This document shows, in pieces, positions 24,892 to 33,267 of a stretch of 64,000 nucleotides of DNA. Below the pieces are notes generated by a model that saw nothing but the letters and a program-made list of their open reading frames with translations, searched no databases and was not told where the DNA came from. Source of the stretch: RGIG5952 sp045627605 (GTDB taxonomy: Bacteria > Verrucomicrobiota > Kiritimatiellia > RFP12 > JAAYLN01); NCBI GenBank assembly GCA_045627605.1, contig JAZQOA010000139.1, positions 1 through 64,000 on the forward strand, given 5' to 3'. The first letter of the stretch is position 1, and every line of letters begins with the position of its first letter. Both the position numbers and the translations under genes were made by a program.

Positions 24892-25119
24892 TTAGGGCTT
24901 GACGACTTTGCCGGCGCGGATGCACTCGGCGCAGACAGTCTTGCGGACGGTCGAGCCGCCCTCCTTGACGCGGATGTTCTGGAGGTTGGGCATGAAACGA
25001 CGGGTCGTGATGCCGGTGGTGTGGAGACCGATGCCACCGCTGGCCTTCTTGAGACCGTGACGGATGATCGACTTGCCGGTCATGGGCTTCTTGCCGCAGA
25101 TATCGCAAACCTTGGACAT
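24892..25119 (-). CDS. rpmB: 50S ribosomal protein L28
   Basis: A 75-residue protein with the L28 pattern MSKVCDICGKKP, NVSHA-region replaced by RHGLKKASGGIG, then TTRRFMPNLQNIRV and the C-terminal pair CAEC. The four cysteines (CDIC, CAEC) make this the zinc-binding form. A component of the large ribosomal subunit. The ATG at 25119 has AAGGAG upstream; the short upstream in-frame extension is not needed. Confidence 0.95.
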   Translation of the reverse strand: MSKVCDICGKKPMTGKSIIRHGLKKASGGIGLHTTGITTRRFMPNLQNIRVKEGGSTVRKTVCAECIRAGKVVKP

Positions 25120-25209
25120 TTTGTTCTGTGCTCCTTGAGAAATCGTCTTGAAAAACAATCCTTATTAATTTACCAAAAAACAGAAGGTTTAGGCAAGTGG
25201 AAATTCTTG

Positions 25210-25947
25210 TCAGTCCTTGAAATCGGAGGGTATCGCAAGCAGCTGGCAGGCGATGGCCTTCGCCATGCGGCGGTGGCCGTCGGCGTTAGGATGGAGCTTG
25301 TCGACGTCCTTGTTGTTGAAGAAGGAAACATGCGCGGGGGTGAGCGGGAAAAGTCCGCAAAGCGCGTTGAGGTCGATGACGGGCACGGCCCAGACGTTGG
25401 CCGCCTCCTTGATCGCGGCGATGTATTCGTCGACATAGAGGCCGAGTTTATTGGGGAAGGACTCGTCGGGCTGGACGTTGTCAGGCCCGCAGGTGAAGAA
25501 GGCCCGGTGGATCGGCGTGAGGAGGAAGACTTGCTGGCGGGGAAAGTTTTCCTTGATGTAGGAGAGGGCGATGTTGATGCGTCCGCGAAGCGTTCCCGGA
25601 TCCATCGCGAAGTGCCGGCGAGGCGAGACCATGATTGTCGTGCGGTTGTTGACTTCCTCGGGGACGATGTCGTACCACTTGCCGAGGGGGAGGCTGCCGT
25701 TGAAGTCGTTGGTCCCGGCGAAGATCGAGAGGGCGTCGATCTCGTCGCCGAGTTCCTCCTTGAGGCGCCGGGCCTGGTTTTGCATGCCGCCCCAGGTGTC
25801 GCCGTTGATGCCGTAGACGACGGCCTCGATGCCGAGCATTTCCTCGAGGTACTGCCAGTAGTTCTTTGTCGTGCCGATATGGTTCTTGTCGGTGATGGAG
25901 TCGCCGAGGAAGGCGACTTTCTTGCCGTTCCACTGTGAATGTGTCAT
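25210..25947 (-). CDS. SGNH/GDSL-type hydrolase
   Basis: A 245-residue protein with all SGNH blocks: GDSIT (block I, about 15-19), a conserved Gly in block II, GTND (block III, in FAGTND) and DKLHPNADGH (block V, catalytic Asp-x-x-His). It probably removes acetyl or other acyl groups from carbohydrates. No signal peptide is seen, so it acts inside the cell. It starts at 25947 and lies downstream of the FAD oxidoreductase and glycosidase-like genes on the same strand, which points to degradation of a decorated sugar. Confidence 0.85.
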   Translation of the reverse strand: MTHSQWNGKKVAFLGDSITDKNHIGTTKNYWQYLEEMLGIEAVVYGINGDTWGGMQNQARRLKEELGDEIDALSIFAGTNDFNGSLPLGKWYDIVPEEVNNRTTIMVSPRRHFAMDPGTLRGRINIALSYIKENFPRQQVFLLTPIHRAFFTCGPDNVQPDESFPNKLGLYVDEYIAAIKEAANVWAVPVIDLNALCGLFPLTPAHVSFFNNKDVDKLHPNADGHRRMAKAIACQLLAIPSDFKD

Positions 25948-26006
25948 TTTGCGAATCCTTGTGTGTGCGGGCCGCAGTTCGGCGGGGAAGTTTGCCTGCG
26001 ACGCCC

Positions 26007-27296
26007 TTAGAGTTCGACGCCCTGCTCCATGAGCGAGGCCTGGACCTTGGCGATGTCGACGTCGCGCAGCCCGACGTTGTCGCGGATTGCCGTGACAGCC
26101 GCCGTCGCGGCGCCTTGGCCGATGTTGACGCAAATGGGCATGACCCTGTAGTTGGAGTGGGCCTTGTGCGTGCCGGAGATGCTGCGGCCGGCGAGCAGAA
26201 TGCCGTCGAAACCCTTGGGAAGAAGTGCGCCGTAGGGGATTGTGTAGCCGCCTTTCGACCGGAACTTCGCCTGTGCGCCGTTCTTGTCGAGTCCGGCGCC
26301 GGAGACGTTGTGGATGTCGAAGTTGAAGTTGCAGCGCGTCGCAATCCAGTCGTCGAAGACGCGAGCCTCGACGATGTCGTCTTCGGTGATGGTCGCCTCG
26401 CCGACGAAGTGGCGCGTCTCGCGGACGCCCATCAGCGACGCCGTGCTCACCACGTGGCAGTGCGCGTAACCGGGAACGTGCCCGCGGAGAAAATCCACGA
26501 TTTCGTTGATCTGGCGGCGACAGGCGACTTCGGCCCTCGTCAGGTCCTCGGCCTTCGTGCCGTCGATGCCGGTGAGGTTCGTCATGTTGACCGTGACGAT
26601 GCCCGGCAGCGTCGAGGGGTAGAGGAGGACGTGGCCGGCGGGGTGTTTCAAGTACTTGCGCCCGAGATCCTGGATGCGGCCTTCGGGAACCTCGAAGTTG
26701 GTCTCGAAGGAGCCGGGGAAGACGGCCGTGGCGTAATCGACGCCGCCGATCTTGAACATGATCGTGACGGGTTGCATGCCGTTGTCCTCCGGGCGGCCGA
26801 GGACGAAGTCCGCGCCGGCTTTTGCCGCGACGTCGCCGTCGCCGGTCGCGTCGATGACGACTTTCGCAAGCCAGGCCTGGCGTCCGTTCTTGCTTTCGGT
26901 GACGATACCCTTCACGTGTTTGCCGTCGAGCACGGGGGCGGAGACGAAGGTGTAGAGGCGGACGTCCACATGGGCTTTTTCAAGCATCTCGAAAAAGACC
27001 AGCTTGAGCTTGTCGGGGTTGATCAGGTTCTTGGCGCGGCAGTCCTCCTCGGGGCCGGGGACGGATTCGAGCGCGAGCATTTCGTCGTAGAGCGGGCCGC
27101 GCGTGCTGCCCGTCCAGTGGCTCATGAGGCCGGTGGTTGCAATGCCGCCGACGGCGTGGGCCTGCTCCACGAGCAGCACCTTGGCGCCGAGACGTCCGGC
27201 CGTGACGGCCGCGGCGACGCCAGCCGGGCCGGCCCCCGCGACGATGATGTCGTATTCGCCCGCCACGGGCGTCTGGAGCGTTTCGGAAATGAACAT
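26007..27296 (-). CDS. FAD-dependent oxidoreductase (FAD_oxidored family)
   Basis: A 429-residue protein. The N-terminal dinucleotide-binding motif is DIIVAGAGPAGVAAAVTAGR (about 15-34), with VGGIATTGLM after it and VVIDATGDGDVAAKAGA near 150-165. The C-terminal SISGTHKAHSNYRVMPICVN matches the family end. These enzymes are abundant in Lentisphaerae/Kiritimatiellae-type genomes and are presumed to oxidise sugars or related substrates; the actual substrate is not known. GGAGGA precedes the ATG at 27296. It sits between the SGNH hydrolase and the large glycosidase-like gene in one operon. Confidence 0.85.
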   Translation of the reverse strand: MFISETLQTPVAGEYDIIVAGAGPAGVAAAVTAGRLGAKVLLVEQAHAVGGIATTGLMSHWTGSTRGPLYDEMLALESVPGPEEDCRAKNLINPDKLKLVFFEMLEKAHVDVRLYTFVSAPVLDGKHVKGIVTESKNGRQAWLAKVVIDATGDGDVAAKAGADFVLGRPEDNGMQPVTIMFKIGGVDYATAVFPGSFETNFEVPEGRIQDLGRKYLKHPAGHVLLYPSTLPGIVTVNMTNLTGIDGTKAEDLTRAEVACRRQINEIVDFLRGHVPGYAHCHVVSTASLMGVRETRHFVGEATITEDDIVEARVFDDWIATRCNFNFDIHNVSGAGLDKNGAQAKFRSKGGYTIPYGALLPKGFDGILLAGRSISGTHKAHSNYRVMPICVNIGQGAATAAVTAIRDNVGLRDVDIAKVQASLMEQGVEL

Positions 27297-27322
27297 GTTT
27301 TCCTCCGGGGAATCGCGTTTCA

Positions 27323-29455
27323 CTACCGGTCGTTGAGCATTTCGTCCTTTTCGAGCACGGGCGCGTCGACGACGCGGAACTCGCCCGGCGCGAGCGTGAG
27401 GAAAGTCTTTTCGCCGAACCAGTGCATGACGAACTTGTGCTCGTGGTCGTAGTCGAGGTTCATGAGGTAGATCTTGCCGGCCTCGGGGAAGTAGGAGTAG
27501 TTGACCCAGTCGCATTCGGCGTCGGGCGTCTCGAAGTCGGGACCCGTGATCCAGACGTTTCCGCGCGTGATGCGGGCGATGTAGCTGTAGAGTTCGCCGA
27601 TGAGACCCTTTGAATTCTCGACCGCGCCGGTGCCGTTGTCGCGGTTGGCCTCCGACGGGTAGTGCCAGAAGTTCATGAAGAAGACCTCGCCCTTGCCCGA
27701 TTTGCAGCGGATGATCACCGGGTGCGAGGCTTCGTCGTCGACGGCCAGCACCTCGTAGTTCTCCGCGGGACCCGTGTACTCGACCTTGCCGAGGGGCAGG
27801 CCGATGATGCCGTAGCGGCGGCGCGCGACGAGGCCAAGGCAGTTCTTGCGCCGGTCGACGCCGGTCGCCCAGTAGAAGCGTTCGCCCTGGTCCACGACCT
27901 TGAGGCCGCAGAGCTCGGAGAAGTCGCCGCCGTTGACGAGCTCCTCCTTGGTGAAGAAGTCGTAGTTGCGCTTGTCGTTGGTTGAAAGGTGCGGGATGGC
28001 GAGGCAGAGCCTGCCGCCACGCTTCACGTAGTCGCAGAGGATGGCGTATTGCTTCGGCGTGCAGGTGTTCCAGCCGGAGAAGACAAGGGCCTTGTAGTTG
28101 CGGACGAGGAAGTCGGCCGTGATGTTGTCGAAGGCGAAGGAGACGATGTCCGCCTGCCCGTAGGGCGTGCCCGAATAGAAGAGGTTGCGGTTGGGCAGCA
28201 TGTTGGGCGGCTTCGGGTAGAAGACGTCCTTGACGATGTTCCAGCTCAGCTCCGGCGCGCCGTTCATCCAGTGGTGGTCGAGCTTCGCGATGTTGTAGGC
28301 TCCGGCGACCGGCACGGCGGTGTGGTTGCTCGAGGCGATGTCGAGGTGGCCCTTGGCAAGGGCCACGACGGCTTCGGGCTGGCCCTTCGGCGCGGGGTTG
28401 GCCTTCACAAAATCCCAGAAGTCGCTCATGATCTTGCGGTATTCCGAGACGACCGGCGAACGGTAGTCGATCCAGGCGAACTTCCGTTTTGCCTCGAGGA
28501 GCTGGTCGTCTGTGACGGCCTTGCGCGCGGCCTCGTCGGAAAGCCAGGCGCCGAGGTGGAGCTGGTCGCCGACGACCGGCATGAACGACTGGGGCGAATC
28601 GACGCAGAGGTTGGACTGCGACCACTGGTTGCCGCTTTCAAGCGTGAGGATCTTGACGCCCGCCATGTACTGCTGGCGGAGCATCATCATCAGCGAGTCC
28701 ATCTTGTGCGGGTTCGTGTGCGGGAAGTAGGAGTACCAATCGTGGGCGAGGTAGGCGTGCCAGGCCTGCGCACCGTACTGGCGGAGCATGCCGCGGCAGA
28801 TCGACATGCCGATCGAGGTGTCGCCAAAGGGGTAGAACTCGATGCCGGGCGCGTCAAGGCCGCCAAGCATGAGGTAGTCGAGATGGAAGCTCGCGGACGA
28901 GCTGGTGAGGAGTCCCCAGCCCTCGGCGTGCTTCTTGTCGGTGCTGGCGCGCACTTTGCGGAGGAGGTCGACGGCCGACTTGGTGAGCGTGTACTTCGCG
29001 AGAATCTCCGTGGGCGTGTTTTTGTACATGTTCATCTCGCCGTCGTAGAGGCCGAACGAGAACATTTCGTGGAGGTCGTAGCAGACCCAGTTCCCGCTCT
29101 TGCGCAGGGTTGCGATCTGCTCGGGCGTGGCGCCGGAGCAGTTGGCCATGGCGGACATCCCCTCGCGGTAGGTTCGGAAGACATTGTCGACGAGGTTGTC
29201 GTTGTGCGACCACCACTGGATTGTGTTGCCCTGGTTGTCGCGGCGCATCAGGCCCGGGACCTCCTCCGGCGTGGGGTGGACGGGGCTCCACTCGGTGTGG
29301 GTGTAGCCGCCGGCCCAGGCAAGCTGCCCGCGGCAGGAGTTGACGCCGCTTGAAAGGTACATGCCCTCGGGCGGGAATTTGAATTGCTCGCCCGACCTTG
29401 GCAGCGCCGCGATTTGCGCGCCGTCCATTTCCATGAGTTCTTCTTTTGTCGCCAT
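27323..29455 (-). CDS. Large glycosidase-like protein with GATase-like C-terminal part
   Basis: A 710-residue protein not assigned to a named family. The N-terminal half reads like a TIM-barrel glycosidase (MYLSSGVNSCRGQLAWAGGY, repeated W/Y-rich stretches, GVKILTLESGNQWSQ). Around residues 475-530 a segment like the beta-galactosidase trimerisation/GATase fold appears (ADFLVRNYKALVFSGWNTCT, then LCDYVKRGGRLCLAIPHL). The C-terminal 90 residues are beta-rich. No signal peptide. It is first in an operon with the FAD oxidoreductase and SGNH hydrolase. The ATG at 29455 has GGAGA upstream, and a promoter lies at 29502-29510. Confidence 0.65.
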   Translation of the reverse strand: MATKEELMEMDGAQIAALPRSGEQFKFPPEGMYLSSGVNSCRGQLAWAGGYTHTEWSPVHPTPEEVPGLMRRDNQGNTIQWWSHNDNLVDNVFRTYREGMSAMANCSGATPEQIATLRKSGNWVCYDLHEMFSFGLYDGEMNMYKNTPTEILAKYTLTKSAVDLLRKVRASTDKKHAEGWGLLTSSSASFHLDYLMLGGLDAPGIEFYPFGDTSIGMSICRGMLRQYGAQAWHAYLAHDWYSYFPHTNPHKMDSLMMMLRQQYMAGVKILTLESGNQWSQSNLCVDSPQSFMPVVGDQLHLGAWLSDEAARKAVTDDQLLEAKRKFAWIDYRSPVVSEYRKIMSDFWDFVKANPAPKGQPEAVVALAKGHLDIASSNHTAVPVAGAYNIAKLDHHWMNGAPELSWNIVKDVFYPKPPNMLPNRNLFYSGTPYGQADIVSFAFDNITADFLVRNYKALVFSGWNTCTPKQYAILCDYVKRGGRLCLAIPHLSTNDKRNYDFFTKEELVNGGDFSELCGLKVVDQGERFYWATGVDRRKNCLGLVARRRYGIIGLPLGKVEYTGPAENYEVLAVDDEASHPVIIRCKSGKGEVFFMNFWHYPSEANRDNGTGAVENSKGLIGELYSYIARITRGNVWITGPDFETPDAECDWVNYSYFPEAGKIYLMNLDYDHEHKFVMHWFGEKTFLTLAPGEFRVVDAPVLEKDEMLNDR

Positions 29456-29501
29456 TTGCAAGTCTCCGGTAGTTGTGCGCGGTTCCGCGCGAGGAAATGC
29501 C

Positions 29502-29510
29502 ATTATAGCA
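29502..29510 (-). promoter_or_regulatory. Extended -10 promoter of the 29455 gene
   Basis: TGC-TATAAT on the minus strand (29510-29502), 47 bases before the ATG. No good -35 box is visible. Confidence 0.5.
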
Positions 29511-29617
29511 AAGCGCAAGAGTAATGGCGAGGTGAAATGTTTGCGGACGCGCTTCTGCGCGTCCGCGACGAACTGAGTCGCGAACTTGGCGCGCTGCCGT
29601 GGATTGCCTTGCATTCT

Positions 29618-30679
29618 TCACGCCAGCTTATACGAACGGATACGCTGGCCGACGATTTCCGGCTCGACCAGCCCCACCCTGGCAAGCTCCGCGCACCAAT
29701 TGATAATGGTACGATTCGAGACCTTCATTACCTTTGCCATCTCAGCCGGAGTGAAATCGACAACATTTCGGCTCTTGAGATACTTGAAGAAACGGCGCTC
29801 CTTAAGGCCGAGATGCGAAAGCGAAGCAGCTGTCTTGTCGGCCGTATGCTCTTCGGCAATCTCCACGACCTTCCTTGCGTAAAGCTCCATCATGCGCAAG
29901 AAATACCCAGTCCAGATCTCGGGATGCGGCGGATTGCAGCGCCCGTCGTAAAAAAGCGGGGGAAGATCCATTTGCAACGACCGGTAGTATTCGTCGACAT
30001 CATAGGCGAAATACTCTTCCAGCGAGCCGAGATTGCTGAAGCCGTAGCCGTAGTAATCGAGGACATAAGCGGACAGGAGCCGGGCGGTGCGTCCATTCCC
30101 GTCCTCGAACGGATGAATCGTCACCATCTGGTAGTGCACGACTGCCGCCTTGAGGATGGGATGGTCGTCGGAGCCGCGCACGTAGTCAACAAGCTCCACC
30201 AGTAACGGCTCGATGTCCATGCTCTCCGGCGGAATGTAATCCGGCCGTCCCGTCGCCTCGTCGTAAACGGCGAAAAGCACCCCGGGAGGCATCGGTCCGC
30301 GAATGCCGGTCTTTTCCGCTGCCTCGCCCCTCACGACAAGCCGCTGCACATCCAGGATAAGTTCACGGGAGAACTCGCGCTTGTCTTTAAGTGCCTTCTC
30401 CAAGAACAGCAGCGCCGCATAATAATTGCGAACCTCTTGCTCCGGCTTCAGGAAATGGCGCTTCGAGGAATCAATCGCTTCGCCCGCAGCCGCTTCGCTC
30501 AAAGGATTCCCCTCGATTTTGTTCGAGGCATACGAACTCTTCTTCTTTGAATTCTTCCGCAGCTTCAACGACAGTTTAACGGGAAGCTTGATGACCCTGC
30601 ACCTCTCGCGCAACCGCTCAATCTCGACAATTCGACCAAGAATGTCGTTGTTTAAAACCACTTTAATCATCGCAATCAT
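29618..30679 (-). CDS. Fic domain protein (AMPylase-type) with winged helix
   Basis: A Fido-fold protein that transfers AMP or a similar group to target proteins. The catalytic motif HPFEDGNGR is intact (about residue 189 from this start). The N-terminal inhibitory helix has S-N-K-I-E-G-N, the [S/T]xxxE[G/N] motif whose Glu blocks ATP, so it is the self-inhibited class II type. The C-terminal 60 residues look like a winged helix (FTPAEMAKVMKVSNRTIINW). The start is uncertain: GTG at 30709, ATG at 30679 or ATG at 30670, none with a Shine-Dalgarno. A TATAAT at 30683-30678 on this strand would place the transcript start near 30670. Confidence 0.85.
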   Translation of the reverse strand: MIAMIKVVLNNDILGRIVEIERLRERCRVIKLPVKLSLKLRKNSKKKSSYASNKIEGNPLSEAAAGEAIDSSKRHFLKPEQEVRNYYAALLFLEKALKDKREFSRELILDVQRLVVRGEAAEKTGIRGPMPPGVLFAVYDEATGRPDYIPPESMDIEPLLVELVDYVRGSDDHPILKAAVVHYQMVTIHPFEDGNGRTARLLSAYVLDYYGYGFSNLGSLEEYFAYDVDEYYRSLQMDLPPLFYDGRCNPPHPEIWTGYFLRMMELYARKVVEIAEEHTADKTAASLSHLGLKERRFFKYLKSRNVVDFTPAEMAKVMKVSNRTIINWCAELARVGLVEPEIVGQRIRSYKLA

Positions 30680-30908
30680 TATATCATATTCAAATGCCAA
30701 AAATTTCACTATTTTTCACTATTTTTCTCTCAACACGTCGGCTCGGGTTATAGCAAAAAGCGCGTTTTTGCGTAGCGACGGCGCCCTCGCTGTCGGTGTC
30801 GTGAGCATGGTGCGAGGCAAGGTGGGGTGGGGCGAGTTGCCTGGGCAAGGACACGAGACATGAGACGCGAGCGAGAGCCTGGAAGACGGACGAGACTGAG
30901 TTACTTTT

Positions 30909-30917
30909 TGCTATAAT
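30909..30917 (+). promoter_or_regulatory. Extended -10 promoter of the phosphatase gene
   Basis: TGC-TATAAT (hexamer 30912-30917), 24 bases before the ATG at 30941. The preceding gap (30710-30908) holds a small AT-rich hairpin (GCAAAAA/TTTTTGC near 30751-30770) and the 17-base motif shared with 3134-3150, but no gene. Confidence 0.5.
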
Positions 30918-30940
30918 CAATTGCAAAGGCTTTGTCACTT

Positions 30941-32488
30941 ATGAAATTTTCGATCACGCTTCTTTTTGTTCTGGCGGTCGCATGTGCCGCCGAGGCCGGC
31001 AATTTCTTCCGGGTCACGCCCTACGTCCAGCATCCGGCGACCAACGCGATGACCCTTTCCTGGTTCATGCAGGAACCTTGCGACGGCAAGGTTTCGTGGC
31101 GCGAGGCGGGTGCCGCCACCCCCGCCGGTTCCGCCACGACGAAGCCCGAGCGCATGGACGACCTCGCCTACTTCAACTACACCAACTACCCGTCGCCCTA
31201 CCTCCCGATGACGATTCCCTTCCGCCACCGCGTCCGCCTCACCGGGCTCAAGCCGGGGACCCGCTACGACTACCGCGTCGAGTGCGGCGGCAAAACCTAC
31301 GCCAACTCGTTCCGCACCGCGCCCCAGGGCGACGCGCCAATCCGCTTCATCTGCTATTCCGACAGCGAGACCGAACCCGAGTCAACCGGCGCCAGGGTCG
31401 CGTGGGAGGATCCCTCCGGCAAGGATGCCAAACGCCGCTACTTCATCGACCAGACGACCGGCTACGCCTCCAACATCGTGCACATCCTGCGTCGCAATCC
31501 CGACCTCATCATGATTTCGGGCGACCTCGCCGAGAAGGGCAGCAAGCAGGTCGACTGGGACGAGTTCTGGCGCCACAACGCGGGCGCGCTGAACGATCCC
31601 GCGGGTTCGATCCCGATTCTCGCCGCGCCCGGCAACCACGACTACCACGCCTACAACGAGGACTGCGGCGAGCGCGGCATGCGCAAGTTCCTCTCGTATT
31701 TCGAGTTCGAGCCCAACGACGCCGAGGTCGCCCCCGACCAGCGCCAGCGTTTCCACCGCCTTGACTACGGGCCCGCGACTTTCCTCTTCCTCGATCTCAA
31801 CAACGGCCCCGACGGCGACGCCGAGCTCGACACCAACCTCTACATGAATGGCGATGCCTGCCGCGCGCCGCATTTCACCGAGGGTTCCGCGCAGTGGAAC
31901 TGGCTCGAAACGCAGCTTGCGGACGCCCGCGGCAAGAGCCGCTTCATCTTCGTCTTCTCCCACCAGTGCCCGTATTCCGTCGGCTACCACGGCCGCGTCA
32001 ACGGCGAGAAGGGGACGGAGGCCTACGGCGAGGAGCTTTCCGGCACCGCCGCCCGCATCCTCGTGCCGCTTCTCCTCAAGTATGGCGCCACGGCCTGGAT
32101 CTGCGGCCACGACGAGATCATGGAGCGCTCCGAGGTGGCCGGCAAGATGATTTGCGACGACGGCTCCGAGCGCGACCACGTGCTACAGGTCTACGACGTG
32201 GGCTTTTCGGGCGACGGCCTCCGCGGCCGCCAGCGCACCACCAATCCCAACCCGTTCGAGAAGTTCCGCGTCCACACCGACTCAAAGGAAGTCTGGAAGG
32301 ACGGTCTTCTCGTGGACGGCGGCAAGCACTACGGGCACCTCGAGGTGAATATCGCGACCAACGCCCAGGGCGTGTGGGAGGCGTCGTTTACCCCCGCGTA
32401 TGTCTTTGTCTCGACCAACGCCCAGGGCCAGGCCGTCGGCTTCGACCGCCGCGTCTACGACGACGAGTTCCGCGTCCCGCAGAAGTAG
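30941..32488 (+). CDS. Secreted purple-acid-phosphatase-like metallophosphoesterase
   Basis: A 515-residue protein with a signal peptide (about 19 residues, AAEA then G). A fibronectin-like N-terminal domain as in purple acid phosphatases follows (VTPYVQHPATNAMTLSWFMQ; later LTGLKPGTRYDYRVECGG). The calcineurin-like domain has metal-site motifs DSETE, SGDLAEKG, APGNHDYH, VFSHQCPYS and ICGHDEIME. It should hydrolyse phosphate esters outside the cytoplasmic membrane. Some metal ligands deviate from the usual order (for example D-S-E near the first site), so activity is likely but not certain. It is followed by a convergent gene 15 bases on. Confidence 0.85.
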   Translation: MKFSITLLFVLAVACAAEAGNFFRVTPYVQHPATNAMTLSWFMQEPCDGKVSWREAGAATPAGSATTKPERMDDLAYFNYTNYPSPYLPMTIPFRHRVRLTGLKPGTRYDYRVECGGKTYANSFRTAPQGDAPIRFICYSDSETEPESTGARVAWEDPSGKDAKRRYFIDQTTGYASNIVHILRRNPDLIMISGDLAEKGSKQVDWDEFWRHNAGALNDPAGSIPILAAPGNHDYHAYNEDCGERGMRKFLSYFEFEPNDAEVAPDQRQRFHRLDYGPATFLFLDLNNGPDGDAELDTNLYMNGDACRAPHFTEGSAQWNWLETQLADARGKSRFIFVFSHQCPYSVGYHGRVNGEKGTEAYGEELSGTAARILVPLLLKYGATAWICGHDEIMERSEVAGKMICDDGSERDHVLQVYDVGFSGDGLRGRQRTTNPNPFEKFRVHTDSKEVWKDGLLVDGGKHYGHLEVNIATNAQGVWEASFTPAYVFVSTNAQGQAVGFDRRVYDDEFRVPQK

Positions 32489-32502
32489 TTCGGCCCGTCT
32501 TT

Positions 32503-33267
32503 TCAGTAGGGGATTCCGAAGTCGACGAATTCGTGCGCAAGGCCGAATTCGTCCGCGATCCAGTTGCCGACGGCGCGTATCCCGAAGCGTTCGGTGGCGT
32601 AGTGCCCCGGTGCGAAGACGTTCATTCGTTCAAGCTTGCAGGCGTTGTAGCTGATGAGATCCGCCTCGCCCGTGAGGAAGGCGTCGAGTTTGTCGCGGAC
32701 GGCTTCCGCGACGAGGTCGGGCGCACGGCCCGAGACGACGCCAACGGTCCGGATGGTCTCCGCGCCGAAGAGCTGCGTCCGGACGGCGGGCGAAACGACG
32801 GACTTGACCTGTTCCTCGAACACCGTGCGCGGAAGCGGCGAGGGGAGTTCCCCCGCGAAGCCGATTGCCTTGCCGTGGTAGTGGCCGAACGGCACTCGGT
32901 TGACAAGTCCGAGCGCGGCGCAGAGCTGCGCGTTGTTGCCGAGTTCCGGATGGGCGTCGAGCGGCAGGTGGCAGGCCCAGAGCGCCATCTTGTGTTCGAC
33001 GAGAAAGCTGACGAGCTTGAAGTTCGCTCCAGTCACATACTTGAGCGAGTCGCCCCAACTTAGCCCGTGATGGCAGATGACGAGGTCGGCGCCGCGCCGG
33101 GCCGCCTCCTCGAAGAACTCGAGCGAGGCGTCGACGCCTGAGCAGACCTTGGCGAAGGCGTTGCGCGAGGAGTCCACCTGGAGCCCGTTGTTGGAGAAAT
33201 CGTCGAAGTCCGCGATGCGGAGCTTTTCGTCGAGCGCCGCGATCAGCGCGTGTTTCTCAATTGCCAT
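32503..33267 (-). CDS. Nif3-like dinuclear metal-centre protein (YbgI type)
   Basis: A 254-residue protein with NIF3 signatures: NNGLQVDSS near residue 27, GADLVICHHGLSWG (metal ligands His-His) at about 60, CHLPLDAHPELGNN at about 98, and the closing HYATERFGIRAV. These widespread proteins bind two metals and have been proposed as GTP cyclohydrolase-like or phosphatase-like enzymes; their real role is unsettled. The start at 33267 has GGGGAGA upstream and overlaps the end of the tRNA nucleotidyltransferase gene by 11 bases, so the two are translationally coupled. Confidence 0.9.
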   Translation of the reverse strand: MAIEKHALIAALDEKLRIADFDDFSNNGLQVDSSRNAFAKVCSGVDASLEFFEEAARRGADLVICHHGLSWGDSLKYVTGANFKLVSFLVEHKMALWACHLPLDAHPELGNNAQLCAALGLVNRVPFGHYHGKAIGFAGELPSPLPRTVFEEQVKSVVSPAVRTQLFGAETIRTVGVVSGRAPDLVAEAVRDKLDAFLTGEADLISYNACKLERMNVFAPGHYATERFGIRAVGNWIADEFGLAHEFVDFGIPY

